From Deltaproteobacteria bacterium (GTDB lineage Bacteria > Desulfobacterota > Binatia > UBA9968): a DNA stretch of 33,962 nucleotides. Positions 1-8,587 of the stretch are shown here, one piece after another. The DNA lies in the NCBI GenBank assembly GCA_009692615.1, contig SHYW01000051.1:1-33962 (forward strand). The letters are read 5' to 3'. The notes beneath the pieces are model-generated. The model saw only the letters and a list, made by a program, of their open reading frames with translations. It was not told the DNA's origin and made no database searches. How positions within the stretch are numbered: position 1 is the stretch's first letter; every line of letters begins with the position of its first letter. The position numbers and the translations under genes are program-made.

Positions 1-192
1 GCTTGCTCTGCTTTTTCTTTCTCGCCCACGCCAAACTCGCAAACGTTGTCTGCTCCCCCACGCTCTTTCCTCCCGCCTCACCTTGTCGGTCTTTCTGCTC
101 TTCGTTATTAGACGACTTGCTAGATGACTTGTTCAGAGATTCCTAAAATCGAAACGCGGGCGGATAAGGTGATCAAGTAGGAGAATAATAAT
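1..192. other. Upstream region with no recognisable gene
   Basis: No convincing coding region, RNA or operator was seen here. The longest in-frame stretch that could be read on the plus strand is an 18-codon ORF ending near 180, without a good ribosome binding site, so it is not called. The first part is pyrimidine-rich, with no obvious hairpin. Confidence 0.4.
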
Positions 193-219
193 GTAGGGGT
201 ACGGCGTGCCGTGCCCTTG
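193..219 (+). repeat. GTAGGGG-type palindromic repeat, copy 1
   Basis: The unit begins GTAGGGG and ends CCCTTG. It contains an 8-bp stem (197-204 with 209-216, one G.T pair) around a 4-base loop. It shares its start, end and layout with the repeat at 3194-3219 and its start with the one at 8588. It lies directly before the ribosome binding site of the bicupin gene at 234, so the hairpin would sit in that gene's 5' leader. Confidence 0.55.
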
Positions 220-233
220 TCGGAGGACAACAA

Positions 234-1103
234 ATGGACATTTCAAACTACATCGTCAAAGCCCGCCCCGGCGTGCTCGGCGGCAAGCATGAAGAGAAGC
301 GGCCGCTCAGGCAGTTGAGCGCGCTGCCGGTCAAGCGCTTTGTGTTTATCAATCGCGACTCGCACCCCGATGCCGACATTTACGTCGCGATTCACGAGGC
401 CAAAGATTTGCCGTCGCCGGTGCCGGATTATCAGGTGCCGCACTGTCACAACACCGACGAGTTTTATTATTTTATCGGCAACAACGCGGATCTATCCGGA
501 TTAGAGGGGCAAATTATTTTTGAGGGGCAAGTGCACAAGATCATTTCGCCGGCTTGCGTCTACATTCCCATCGGTGCGGTGCATGAGTATAAGGTTACCA
601 AAGGCGCCGGTACCGTGACGGTTTTGTTTCGCAATCGCGGCTACACGCACGAAGACCGGGCCTTCGATCTCGCTAAAGGCGAGCGCGATTTCGCCAAGTA
701 CGCCGGCTACATTTTTCATCCGGAGGCGCGGCCGACGACTGAAATAAAATACCACACCGACGCCGCGCCGGGCGTGCGCTACGTGTTTGTCGACGGTAAA
801 CTGAAACCGGACGCCGAATTCTACACCGTCGTGCGCAGCGTCCAGAACGTTCAGCCGTCGCAGGCGAATTACGTCGACATGCACACGCACAATTGCGACA
901 CGCAGCATATCGCCATCGGCACCGGTCCCGAACTGACGGGCTTAAAGATCGAGTTTCAGATTCGCGACGAGAAAGTTGTCGTCGAAAGTCCCATGGGCGT
1001 GAATATTCCCGCCGGCACGCCGCAGACCCAGCGCATCGTCGACGGATCGGGCCACTTTTTCAATTTTGTGCCCAAGAGTAATTACAACGACGGACTAGCT
1101 TGA
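234..1103 (+). CDS. Two-domain cupin protein
   Basis: This 289-residue protein is a bicupin. The first domain carries an HCHNTDE motif (His70, His72, Glu76) and a later His117 in IPIGAVHEYK. The second repeats the pattern as HTHNCDTQH (His217, His219, His225). These are the usual ligands for one divalent metal per barrel, so both halves look metal-competent. No signal peptide is visible, so it should be cytoplasmic. The start is set by GGAGG at 222-226, seven bases before the ATG. The next gene, a small secreted protein, starts 25 bases after the stop and is probably co-transcribed. Bicupins include dioxygenases, isomerases and decarboxylases; nothing here picks one. It is not an obvious close paralogue of the two 377-379-residue bicupins near 20 and 24 kb. 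Confidence 0.8.
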   Translation: MDISNYIVKARPGVLGGKHEEKRPLRQLSALPVKRFVFINRDSHPDADIYVAIHEAKDLPSPVPDYQVPHCHNTDEFYYFIGNNADLSGLEGQIIFEGQVHKIISPACVYIPIGAVHEYKVTKGAGTVTVLFRNRGYTHEDRAFDLAKGERDFAKYAGYIFHPEARPTTEIKYHTDAAPGVRYVFVDGKLKPDAEFYTVVRSVQNVQPSQANYVDMHTHNCDTQHIAIGTGPELTGLKIEFQIRDEKVVVESPMGVNIPAGTPQTQRIVDGSGHFFNFVPKSNYNDGLA

Positions 1104-1128
1104 CGCTTACCAACAGGAGGAGTCGCCG

Positions 1129-1587
1129 ATGAAAATGAAGTGCGTTCTAGCTGGAGTCGCGTTTGCTATCGTCACGACACTTGCCGCAGCGCTGGCGTTT
1201 GCCCAAAGCAATCCGCGCTACATCCGCTTTGCCGGTGTGCGCAGTTTGAATCCAGCGATCACCGACGAAAGCCGGCCGGATTTGCTCAATCCCGAAGTCG
1301 ATCTTTACAATCCCAAGAACGGCTACAATCCCAAGGGGCCGTCGAATTATTCCGACGACTTCAAGAAAAAATATTTCCGCGCTCAAGCCGAGCGGATGAA
1401 TCGCTTGATCGACAAAGCGCTGGCGATGGAGCGGGCGATGAAAGACGGCAAATACTTTTATCCCGTCGAAGGCGCCGAGCATGGCCAGACACCCTGTGTT
1501 CCCTGCGAAGCGACGCCGGGGCAATATTCCAATACGGTGAGAAATTTTTACGATTACGTCGGCGCCTGGATCGATAAACGTTTCTAA
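1129..1587 (+). CDS. Small secreted protein with a CxxC motif, unknown function
   Basis: This 152-residue protein starts with a typical signal peptide: basic MKMK, a hydrophobic stretch, then ALAFA before a likely cleavage at about residue 25. The mature part is rich in Asn, Pro and Tyr (LLNPEVDLYNPKNGYNP) and contains a helical, charged middle. Cys123 and Cys126 form a CVPC pair, which in an exported protein could be a disulfide, a metal site or half of a heme site; no His follows, so it is not a CxxCH heme motif. An AGGAGG box at 1113-1118 supports the ATG. It follows the bicupin closely and is probably in the same transcript. I do not recognise the family. Confidence 0.7.
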   Translation: MKMKCVLAGVAFAIVTTLAAALAFAQSNPRYIRFAGVRSLNPAITDESRPDLLNPEVDLYNPKNGYNPKGPSNYSDDFKKKYFRAQAERMNRLIDKALAMERAMKDGKYFYPVEGAEHGQTPCVPCEATPGQYSNTVRNFYDYVGAWIDKRF

Positions 1588-1695
1588 AGCACACTTGGAC
1601 GAATCGAGTCGCTGTGAATGCAACTTTTCCCCCTGCCAGCATCTCTAAGCGCTGATAGGCTTGAACTTCGGCGGGCCGCAAGCGAAGATTGGCGC

Positions 1696-2658
1696 ATGGC
1701 GAAACTTGGCGTTTCACTGCTTGCGCTTATCGCTTTATTGTTGCCGCGGCTGACTTCGGCGCAGCAGCCGCCGCAAAGGGTGGTGGTTACCTATTCGAGC
1801 CGCAGCATTGCGTCGATTGATCTGTTCGTCGCCCAAGAGCGCGGTTTTTTTCGCGAGGAGGGGCTCGATCCGCAATTGGTGCAAGTTCGCGCCACGGCGG
1901 CGATCGCCGCTTTAGTTTCTGGCGAGGTTCATGCGCTCGGTTCAGTGGGCAGCGTGATCCGGGCGATTCCGCGCGGCGCGCCAGTGAAGGTGCTGGCGAT
2001 TAGTTTGCGCCGGCCGGTGTTTTGGCTGGTGAGCCGGCCGGAGCTGAAGACCTTCGCCGACTTGAAAGGCAAAGTGATGGGGACAACCACCATGGGCGGC
2101 AGCCAGCACACCGCCGGCATTCGCATGTTGCGGCGCGCGGGATTGAATCCCGATAAGGATCTCACCGTGGTGCTCGGTGGCGATGTGCCGACGCAGTTGC
2201 AAGGCCTGGTCAATGGCGCGATTCAGGTCGGCATTTTGTCGCCGCCCTTCGTCATCATCGCGCGCGACAAGTACAAGATGAACCTCTTGGCCAATGCTAT
2301 CGATGAATTTAGCAGTCTGCAAAACGGACTAGCGGTATTGGATAAAAACGTCCGCGATCCGTTGGTCAAAAAAATTCTCCGGGCGCGCGCCAAGGCGAAC
2401 CGTTACTTCCACCAGAACGAGAAGGGCAGCGCGGACGTGTTGGCGAAGTTTTTGAACGTGGACATGAACACCGCTTTGGAAACCTATCGGCTGTCGCGCG
2501 GGGCGTTTACCACCAATGGCATTCCCACCGACGGTGAGATCGTCGAACATCTTAAAGGCGACGCTGAGATTCTCGGGTTAACGGCGCCGATTGCGCCGGC
2601 AAAAATTTTCGACTTCACTTTGCAACGTGAGGTCAATCAAGAACTGGGGGCAAAATGA
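1696..2658 (+). CDS. ABC transporter substrate-binding protein, SsuA/TauA/NMT1 type
   Basis: The 320-residue product fits the periplasmic binding proteins of the nitrate/sulfonate/taurine/thiamine-precursor type. The ATG at 1696 is preferred to the upstream in-frame one at 1618 because it starts directly with a signal peptide (MAKLGVSLL...LTSA, cleavage after about residue 22). Family hallmarks follow: [36 protein letters not shown], and [18 protein letters not shown]. No permease or ATPase gene is nearby, so the partner or ligand is unknown. The stop overlaps the start of msrA by ATGA, which suggests coupled translation. The ligand cannot be told from sequence. Confidence 0.85.
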   Translation: MAKLGVSLLALIALLLPRLTSAQQPPQRVVVTYSSRSIASIDLFVAQERGFFREEGLDPQLVQVRATAAIAALVSGEVHALGSVGSVIRAIPRGAPVKVLAISLRRPVFWLVSRPELKTFADLKGKVMGTTTMGGSQHTAGIRMLRRAGLNPDKDLTVVLGGDVPTQLQGLVNGAIQVGILSPPFVIIARDKYKMNLLANAIDEFSSLQNGLAVLDKNVRDPLVKKILRARAKANRYFHQNEKGSADVLAKFLNVDMNTALETYRLSRGAFTTNGIPTDGEIVEHLKGDAEILGLTAPIAPAKIFDFTLQREVNQELGAK

Positions 2659-3197
2659 GCGATCAAGTAGCAGTGTTTGGCGGCGGCTGTTTCTGGTGCA
2701 CTGAGGCGGTGTTCGACGAGCTGCGCGGGGTTCACTCCGTGGTCTCCGGTTACGCCGGCGGCAAGAACAAGAATCCGACCTACGAGCAAGTGTGCATGGG
2801 CAACACCGGACATGCCGAAGTAATTAAAATCGAGTTCAATCCGGCCGAGGTTTTGTTCCGCGACTTGATGACGGTTTTTTTTGCCACCCACGATCCGACG
2901 ACGTTGAACCGCCAGGGCAACGACAGCGGCACGCAATATCGCTCGGCGATTTTCTACGCCGATGAGGAACAAAAAGCGGCGGCGGCGGCTTTTATAAAAG
3001 AGCTCGACGAAGCCAAGACCTTCAAAGATTCCATCGTAACGACTTTGGAACCGCTGACGGAGTTCTATCCGGCGGAAGATTATCACCAGAAATTTTACGC
3101 CAACAATCCGTTTCAAGGTTACTGCCAGTACATGATCCCGCCGAAGCTGAGCAAGCTGCACAAGCAGTTCAAAGAGCTGTTAAAGTCGCAGACGTAG
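2655..3197 (+). CDS. msrA: Peptide-methionine (S)-S-oxide reductase MsrA
   Basis: MsrA reduces methionine-S-sulfoxide in oxidised proteins, using a catalytic cysteine recycled by thioredoxin. The 180-residue protein carries the diagnostic GCFWC motif at residues 11-15 (catalytic Cys12) after FGG, then the family blocks GYAGG, GHAEV and [17 protein letters not shown], and ends with the expected [10 protein letters not shown] region. The length is normal for a single-domain MsrA. No signal peptide is present, so it acts in the cytoplasm. The start codon overlaps the stop of the upstream binding-protein gene (ATGA). No msrB gene is in the window. Confidence 0.95.
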   Translation: MSDQVAVFGGGCFWCTEAVFDELRGVHSVVSGYAGGKNKNPTYEQVCMGNTGHAEVIKIEFNPAEVLFRDLMTVFFATHDPTTLNRQGNDSGTQYRSAIFYADEEQKAAAAAFIKELDEAKTFKDSIVTTLEPLTEFYPAEDYHQKFYANNPFQGYCQYMIPPKLSKLHKQFKELLKSQT

Positions 3198-3219
3198 GGG
3201 CGACCGGCGGTCGCCCTTG
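3194..3219 (+). repeat. GTAGGGG-type palindromic repeat, copy 2
   Basis: The unit starts at the msrA stop codon with GTAGGGG and runs to CCCTTG. It holds a perfect 8-bp stem, GGGCGACC (3198-3205) with GGTCGCCC (3209-3216), around a 3-base loop. It matches copy 1 (193-219) in both ends and spacing. Confidence 0.6.
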
Positions 3220-3246
3220 CCCTCATACCGGAAGCCCTCACCTCTA

Positions 3247-3267
3247 TCCTCTCCCAGAGGGAGAGGA
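3247..3267. terminator. Hairpin between convergent genes
   Basis: A perfect 9-bp stem, TCCTCTCCC with GGGAGAGGA, encloses a 3-base loop. It lies between the convergent stops of msrA and the DUF1646 gene. There is no T run, so it may be a factor-dependent terminator or simply a dispersed palindrome of the CTCTCCC-AGA-GGGAGAG type common in many proteobacterial genomes. Confidence 0.35.
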
Positions 3268-3281
3268 GGTAAGAAATTCGC

Positions 3282-4337
3282 TCACACCCAGCCGAGCCAC
3301 AGCAGCACAGCGGTTCCGGTCATAATCACCAGCCCCAACGGCACACCGAGCTTGGCCCACTCGGTGCTTTTAATATGCAGTGAGTGGGCGGCGATGATGT
3401 TGGGAATATTTCCCGGAATCAACATGCCGCCGGCGATGAGCAAACCAAGCAGCGCACTTTTAATTTGCGCTTCATTCAACGTCGGGCCGATTTCCGCGGC
3501 GGCCAGCGTGGCGTTGTCGAGAATCGCCGAGACCATGTTCACCCAAAAGAGAATTTGCGATGGCAAGGTAATGATGTAAGCGTCGATGAGCGGCTTAAAG
3601 CCGGCGCCGAGAAAGATCAGCGCCATGACGAAAATATAAACTTTACCGCCGCGGATGAAAACTTCGCTGAGGGGTTCTTCATCGTCCTGTGCCGCTAACG
3701 ACTCTTCGGTATCCTCCGGCTTTTCGTGGACTAGAAAGATCGCCGCGACGCCGAGCAGAATCACCGCGGGCACGACATAGGCCGCGAGCAGTTTCGCCAA
3801 ATAGAAAAAGCCGGCTTGATAAGGCGCGCCGCTCAGTTTGGAAATGACAATCGTCGACAGCGGCTCGCCTAACGGCGTGAGCGCGGCGCCCAGGCCGATG
3901 GCGAAGCAGGCGATGATGGTGAGATTGATCTCGGCGTGGCGATGAAGCGGCAAGATGGTGATGAGTTCCACCAATAATAGCGCCGCGATGATCGCCGAGA
4001 TCACGCTGGAGAAAAGTCCCAGAAAGATGATTCCGACGCAGACGATCACCGCCAGCGGCACGGTGACCAGCACTCGGCGCATCAGGTGATCGAGATAGTG
4101 GCGTAGGTAATGAAAGAGCACACCGGCGCCGAGCACGGCGAGCGTAATGCTGATCGGCGCGACCAAGCCTTCGTAAATCACTTCCATGCTCCACGCGTTC
4201 GACATGGTCGCGCTGACGATGCCCATGGTAAATAAGAAAGCTTCGAGATTGGCCTCGATCTTTTTGTTCAAGAACGGGCCGACCAAAACGATGACGAAGA
4301 TAAGCGACAGGCCGATCATTAACATGGAGTTTTCCAT
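3282..4337 (-). CDS. Integral membrane cation transporter, DUF1646 type
   Basis: The product (351 residues from the chosen start) is almost wholly hydrophobic, with about ten membrane segments and one acidic cytoplasmic loop (EKPEDTEESL...DDEEPLSEV) in the middle. The phrases NKKIEANLEAFLFTMG, LTPLGEPLSTIV and GNIPNIIAA resemble DUF1646 proteins, annotated as putative cation transporters and distantly like ArsB/NhaD permeases. The GNIPN and TPLGEP segments could be the two re-entrant signatures of that superfamily. The frame is open to 4442, but the N-terminal 35 residues of that version are not membrane-like, so the start at 4337 is preferred. It is divergent from the binding-protein gene at 4460. 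The transported ion is unknown. Confidence 0.65.
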   Translation of the reverse strand: MENSMLMIGLSLIFVIVLVGPFLNKKIEANLEAFLFTMGIVSATMSNAWSMEVIYEGLVAPISITLAVLGAGVLFHYLRHYLDHLMRRVLVTVPLAVIVCVGIIFLGLFSSVISAIIAALLLVELITILPLHRHAEINLTIIACFAIGLGAALTPLGEPLSTIVISKLSGAPYQAGFFYLAKLLAAYVVPAVILLGVAAIFLVHEKPEDTEESLAAQDDEEPLSEVFIRGGKVYIFVMALIFLGAGFKPLIDAYIITLPSQILFWVNMVSAILDNATLAAAEIGPTLNEAQIKSALLGLLIAGGMLIPGNIPNIIAAHSLHIKSTEWAKLGVPLGLVIMTGTAVLLWLGWV

Positions 4338-4459
4338 TACTTCGGTTTTATGACATCGCGATGACAACAAGCAATGACGATGCCGGGGGAAATATACAAG
4401 TGGAAATTGCCGGGCGCCGTTGCTAAGCTGGGCGAAATTCATTCCCCAGGAGTGTGACG

Positions 4460-5450
4460 ATGAATTGCAAACGACCTTTTTATCGAATCGGCGCGCTAAC
4501 GATATTGGCGCTCATGCTCATTTCACGGGCGGCGGCTGCCCAAGAATTAAACTTGCGCGCGGTGTACAACGCGCTCGGCGGCATTATGGCGCCGATCTGG
4601 GTGGCGGCGGACGCTGGGCTGTACGCCAAGCATGGTGTCAATGTCGACTTGAAATATTTGGCCGCAACATCCGCCGTGCAGGCGATGGTTGGCGGCGGCG
4701 AAGAAGTCGGCTTGGTGGGCAACCAAGGTATCGACGCGAAATTGGAAGGCGCGGAATTGGTCTACGTGGCCGGCGGCGTGCCGACATTTGTTTTTCAGCT
4801 CTACGCGCGCCCGGAGATCAAGACCATCGCCGATCTCAAAGGCAAAGTTGTTGCGGTGACCCAGCCGGCCGCGTCGACCGACTACGCCACCCGCATCGTG
4901 CTCAGACGAAACGGTTTGGATCCGGAAAAGGACGTAAAGATTCTCTACGCCCAAGACAGCATCAATGTCATCAACACCGTGATCAGCGGCAATGCCGCCG
5001 CGGGCATCAATTCTCATCCTAACGCGTTGAAGCTAAAGGCCGCGGGGATGAAAACGCTGGTCGACATCACCGAGTTGAAGATTCCATTCTTATTCACCGG
5101 CATGCTCTCTTCGCCCAAGGTCGTGCGCGAGAAGAACGAAGCGCTGACGCGCTTTCTGCGCGCGTATCGAAGCGATGGCGCTGATCCGGCGCGACCGCGA
5201 AACGACGATCAAGTCCATCGGTAAATTTCTCAAGAGCACGGACCGCGATGCGCTGGAATCGACCTACGATGAATACAAGAACGTATTTCCGACCACACCG
5301 CTCATGACTGCGGCGGAGGTGCAGGCGGTGCTTGATGTCGCCAAAAGTCCCAAGGCGAAGTCGATGAAGCCGCAGGAATTGTTCGACAATTCCATCGTGC
5401 AAAAAATTCAGGGTTCCGGTTTCATCGAACAGGTCAATAAGCGTCAGTGA
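4460..5450 (+). pseudogene. Frameshifted ABC substrate-binding protein, SsuA/TauA/NMT1 type
   Basis: The gene begins at ATG 4460 after an AGGAG box (4448-4452) and encodes a signal peptide ending RAAAA and typical blocks (VAADAGLYAKHGVNVDLKYL, IADLKGKVVAVTQPA). At about 5166-5173, after RFLRAY, the frame leaves the family consensus and stops at 5224. The expected continuation MALIRRDRETTIKSIGKFL is present in the next frame from 5175 and runs to the proper end at 5450 (FIEQVNKRQ). Moving from one frame to the other needs one base fewer or two more. This may be a real inactivating mutation or an assembly error. All the rest of the protein is intact, which argues that the change is recent. The gene after it also shows a frame break. 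Confidence 0.8.
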
Positions 5451-5464
5451 CGTGAGGCTCTGTC

Positions 5465-5513
5465 ATGATCGCGAAACTGATTTTATTGCTGATACTATTT
5501 CTGCGCGCCGGCG
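5465..5513 (+). other. Out-of-frame start of a signal peptide for the next gene
   Basis: ATG 5465 opens a hydrophobic stretch (MIAKLILLLILF) that would be an ordinary signal peptide start. In the frame of the downstream gene the codons from 5499 read FCAPAMAWAQS, which looks like the end of a signal peptide with an AxA cleavage site. The two halves are in different frames, and a stop at 5490 closes the downstream frame. One base fewer or two more between 5492 and 5499 would join them. Confidence 0.6.
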
Positions 5514-6470
5514 ATGGCATGGGCGCAGTCCGCGGAGTTGCTGAATCAGGCGAAGAAGGAAGGCGGCGAGGTCATTCTCTACACGACGGTGACCGTCGGC
5601 GACTTCGAGTTTCTGAACAAAGCTTTCAAAGAGAAGTATCCTGGCCTCAATCTCCGCCATGTTTATCTTAGTTCCTCGCGGCAAACCGCGCGGGTGATGC
5701 AAGAGTTTCGCGCCGGCCGGGTCCAGGGCGACGTTTTGGGTAACAGTCCCGAGCCCCTGCTTTATCTCAAGTCGCAAGGCGTGCTCGGCCAGTATCGTTC
5801 GGCGGAAACCAAGAATCTCTTGCCGGGCGCGTGGGACAATGACGGTTTCTGGTCCGGCATTACCACCGATTTACTGGTGACGGGTTTCAATCCGCGGCTA
5901 CTTGCGAAATCCGCCGTGCCGAAAACCTATGACGATTATTTGCGTCCGCAGTTTAAAAGCCAAATCGCCATCAACCGCGGCGTGCCCTATCCGTTAACCG
6001 GTATGATCTCGCTGCGCGGCGACGAACAAGGCGTGGCCTATTTCAAAAAACTTAGCCAGCAGGATGTAAAATTGGTGGAAGGTTTCAGCCACACGATCAA
6101 TATGATGGCGGCGGGCGAATATCCGCTCACCGGGTTCATGCAGGTGTCTAAACTGGAAGCGATGAAACGTAAAGCCGCGCCGGTGGATTGGTTGTCCACG
6201 ACGCAACCATTGGCCACCATCTCGACCATTGCCATGGTGAAAAATCCATTGCATCCCGCGGGGGCGCAGATTCTCATCGATTTCTATCTCTCGCCGGAAG
6301 GACAACGAGCGTTGTCAGCAGCGGGAAAAATTCCTATCAGAAAAGGCGTCAAAAGCCCGTCCAAAGATATCGATCAGTTGATGGAAAGCGGCAACCCCCA
6401 TGTGATCCGCGCCGAGGGCAGCTACGATAAATATATGAAGGTCTTCAACGAGTATCTGGGGATCCGCTAG
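5514..6470 (+). CDS. Extracellular solute-binding protein, iron/spermidine (family 1) type, start damaged
   Basis: The readable product is 318 residues. It has the two-lobe pattern of PotD/Fe(III)-type binding proteins: AKKEGGEVILYTTVT near the N-terminus, GDVLGNSPEPLLYLKSQGVLGQY, then a C-terminal block HPAGAQILIDFYLSPEGQRAL. The open frame begins inside the last residues of what looks like a signal peptide, and the rest of that peptide is one frame away (see 5465-5513). As read, the protein would lack an export signal and be non-functional in the periplasm. If the shift is an assembly error, the true gene is 5465-6470. It lies 63 bases after the frameshifted binding-protein gene. The ligand is not predictable. 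Confidence 0.75.
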   Translation: MAWAQSAELLNQAKKEGGEVILYTTVTVGDFEFLNKAFKEKYPGLNLRHVYLSSSRQTARVMQEFRAGRVQGDVLGNSPEPLLYLKSQGVLGQYRSAETKNLLPGAWDNDGFWSGITTDLLVTGFNPRLLAKSAVPKTYDDYLRPQFKSQIAINRGVPYPLTGMISLRGDEQGVAYFKKLSQQDVKLVEGFSHTINMMAAGEYPLTGFMQVSKLEAMKRKAAPVDWLSTTQPLATISTIAMVKNPLHPAGAQILIDFYLSPEGQRALSAAGKIPIRKGVKSPSKDIDQLMESGNPHVIRAEGSYDKYMKVFNEYLGIR

Positions 6471-6491
6471 ACTCGTAGTTGTCGCGGTGCG

Positions 6492-7514
6492 CTACTTTTT
6501 CGTAGCGGCCAGCAAATCTCGGTAAAACGCACTCTTCTCTAAACGTTGCCACGGCGCTTCGTCGACGACATCTTCGCTTTTCACGGTTTTTACTTTGGGA
6601 TTTGATAGGGCGAGGAAGCGCGCCATGTTTTGGATCCCTGGAATCGTCGGTTTGATGTCGAGGTTGTATAGCCATTGCAGCGCCGTGTAGCCGATTTCGG
6701 CATCTTGAGCGTTTTTCAGGCGGAGATTTTTTACCAGCGATTTGACGACGTATTCTTTGTTTCCCGGTTTGTGAATGAATGCCACTGTTTCGACGAAGCC
6801 GCGCATAAGTGCATCGACGATCAGGGGATTTTGCTTCAAATAGCCGCGCCGGGTCGCCGCAGCGAGTCCTTGGTACGGAATCGGCGCTTTGCCGAGATCG
6901 AGCAACACCGGAAAACTTTTTTCCTTGAGCGCACGGCTGTGGGTGTAGTTCAAGTAAGTCGCTTCGATGCTGCCTTGCTCCAACGATTGCGCCAGCACCG
7001 GCGAGTCGCCGATGACCATGATGGTCATCTTGTCGCGGTTCGGTTCCAGGCCTAAGTGTTCGATGGCGAGCATCGCCATGGACCAGACGCCGCCGCCGAT
7101 GCTTTGCACGCCGATTCGTTTGCCTCTCAAGTCTTCGGCGTTGCGAATAGCCGGTCCGGCGATGAAATCGCCATCGGCTTTGTTGACGATGCCGGCGAAG
7201 AACGCCACGTCCAAACCGCTGGTCGCGGCGCTAACCACCGATCCTGGAATCGTGTAGGCGACTTGGATGTCGCCGGAAACCAGCGCCGCCATGGTCTGCG
7301 GGCCGCTGCGAATATTGATCACTTCGATGTTGACGCCATGTTTGCGAAACAGACCTTGCTCGGCGCCGAGCCAAAGAGCAACGACTTTTTCGCTGAAGGC
7401 GCCGTGGGCGATGCGCACCAATGGCAATTCAGCGGCTTTGCAGTTTGCTGCCCAGGCAACGATTACCAAAGCGAGCGAAATAAAATTGCGGGACGGTAAA
7501 CGGATCGATTTCAT
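6492..7514 (-). CDS. ABC transporter substrate-binding protein, SsuA/TauA/NMT1 type
   Basis: This 340-residue protein starts with a signal peptide (MKSIRLPSRNFISLALVIVA, cleavage near residue 27). Typical lobe I blocks follow: LWLGAEQGLFRKHGVNIEVI, ALVSGDIQVAYTIPGS, and DLRGKRIGVQSIGGG. A purine-rich AGAGAGG box lies upstream of the ATG. Its start is 34 bases downstream of the stop of the next minus-strand binding-protein gene (7549-8550), so the two are likely an operon. Its stop converges with the plus-strand gene ending at 6470, with 21 bases between. No transport permease is nearby and the ligand is unknown. Confidence 0.85.
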   Translation of the reverse strand: MKSIRLPSRNFISLALVIVAWAANCKAAELPLVRIAHGAFSEKVVALWLGAEQGLFRKHGVNIEVINIRSGPQTMAALVSGDIQVAYTIPGSVVSAATSGLDVAFFAGIVNKADGDFIAGPAIRNAEDLRGKRIGVQSIGGGVWSMAMLAIEHLGLEPNRDKMTIMVIGDSPVLAQSLEQGSIEATYLNYTHSRALKEKSFPVLLDLGKAPIPYQGLAAATRRGYLKQNPLIVDALMRGFVETVAFIHKPGNKEYVVKSLVKNLRLKNAQDAEIGYTALQWLYNLDIKPTIPGIQNMARFLALSNPKVKTVKSEDVVDEAPWQRLEKSAFYRDLLAATKK

Positions 7515-7548
7515 CAGCGAATCCTCTCTACGCGTCGGTGGGGAAAAG

Positions 7549-8550
7549 TTACTGCGCTTTGTTTAACTCCGCGAAGAAACCGCTTTTGTCCAACTCCTGG
7601 ACGAAGCGGCTGTCGACGAAATCTTCCGGCTTGGCGTTCTTGGCTTTCGGATTGCGCGCCTCGGTGGCTTTGAGAATCGTCGACAAGCCGGTAAGCGCCG
7701 GATAGGGCGGCAAATTATAGTTCTGCTTGACGATCCAGTTGTAGCTTTCGTCGAGGACTTCTTTGTCGTCGTTGCGAAAGTATTTGGCCAAAACTTTTCT
7801 GGCGAAGTTGCCGTCGCGCTTCGCCAGCGCCACGCCTTCGGCTTGGGCCATTAAAAAGCGCCGGACTATTCCACCGTTATTTTTCAGAAACGAGCGCGTC
7901 GCGACCATTCCATTGAACGGAAAGTTCGCTTCCAACTTCGACACGTCGAGAATCTCGCGCAGGCCCAACTTGCGCGCGCGAATCGTCGCCGGCGCGGTGA
8001 GCGCCACGGCTTGAATGCGATTGGTATTCAACGCGGTCACGCTTTCCGCCGGACCGCCAGTTTGCAGAATCGCCAGATCTTTTTCCGGCTGTAAGCCGAA
8101 CTTCGTTGCGGCAAAGCGCGCGGCGAAGTCTGAGTTGGCGCCGAAGCGGGTGACGCCGATGGCTTTGCCTTTCAACTCGGCGAAGCTTTGGATCTCCGGC
8201 CGGCTGTAGATGTAGTAGACGAAATTTTTGATCAACGTGGTGATGATGACCAGATCGCCACCGGCGAGATTGGCGTCGATCACCGCCGCCGCGCCGATTT
8301 GGCTAAACGGCATTTCTCCCGCGAGCATGGTGCTGACCACCAGCGAGCTGCCGGATAAACGCAGCAGCTCTACCGATAAGCCGTGCTTTTCGTAAAGCCC
8401 GGCGTCCTTGGCAAACCAGAGGGCCGCTTCGGTGGCGGAGTCCGACGAGCGCGCGACGCGGATCTTGTCGAGCTGTTGGGCGTATAGCACGTTTGAGGAT
8501 AACAGCGTTGTGACGAGTAATTGGCAAAGTTGGATTGATTTAAATTTCAT
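7549..8550 (-). CDS. ABC transporter substrate-binding protein, SsuA/TauA/NMT1 type
   Basis: The 333-residue product starts at the ATG with MKFKSIQLCQLLVTTLLSS and a signal peptide ending VLYA before QQLDKIRV. A frame open to 8784 would add 78 residues that are not signal-like and cross a palindromic repeat, so the inner start, with AAGGAA just upstream, is preferred. Family blocks include LWFAKDAGLYEKHGLSVELL, MLAGEMPFSQIGAAAVIDA and FAELKGKAIGVTRFGANSD, with the C-terminal PEDFVDSRFVQELDKSGFF. The C-terminal pattern is close to that of the proteins at 4460 and 9836, so these three look like one subfamily. It is the first gene of a two-gene minus-strand unit. Confidence 0.85.
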   Translation of the reverse strand: MKFKSIQLCQLLVTTLLSSNVLYAQQLDKIRVARSSDSATEAALWFAKDAGLYEKHGLSVELLRLSGSSLVVSTMLAGEMPFSQIGAAAVIDANLAGGDLVIITTLIKNFVYYIYSRPEIQSFAELKGKAIGVTRFGANSDFAARFAATKFGLQPEKDLAILQTGGPAESVTALNTNRIQAVALTAPATIRARKLGLREILDVSKLEANFPFNGMVATRSFLKNNGGIVRRFLMAQAEGVALAKRDGNFARKVLAKYFRNDDKEVLDESYNWIVKQNYNLPPYPALTGLSTILKATEARNPKAKNAKPEDFVDSRFVQELDKSGFFAELNKAQ

Positions 8551-8587
8551 TGGAATTCCTTGGTAGTGGTTCGGCTTCGAAATCCGA

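Noticed and set aside
7763-8209. Two plus-strand frames opposite the SBP at 7549
   Set aside because: They are antisense shadows of a well-recognised gene, without ribosome binding sites or family motifs.
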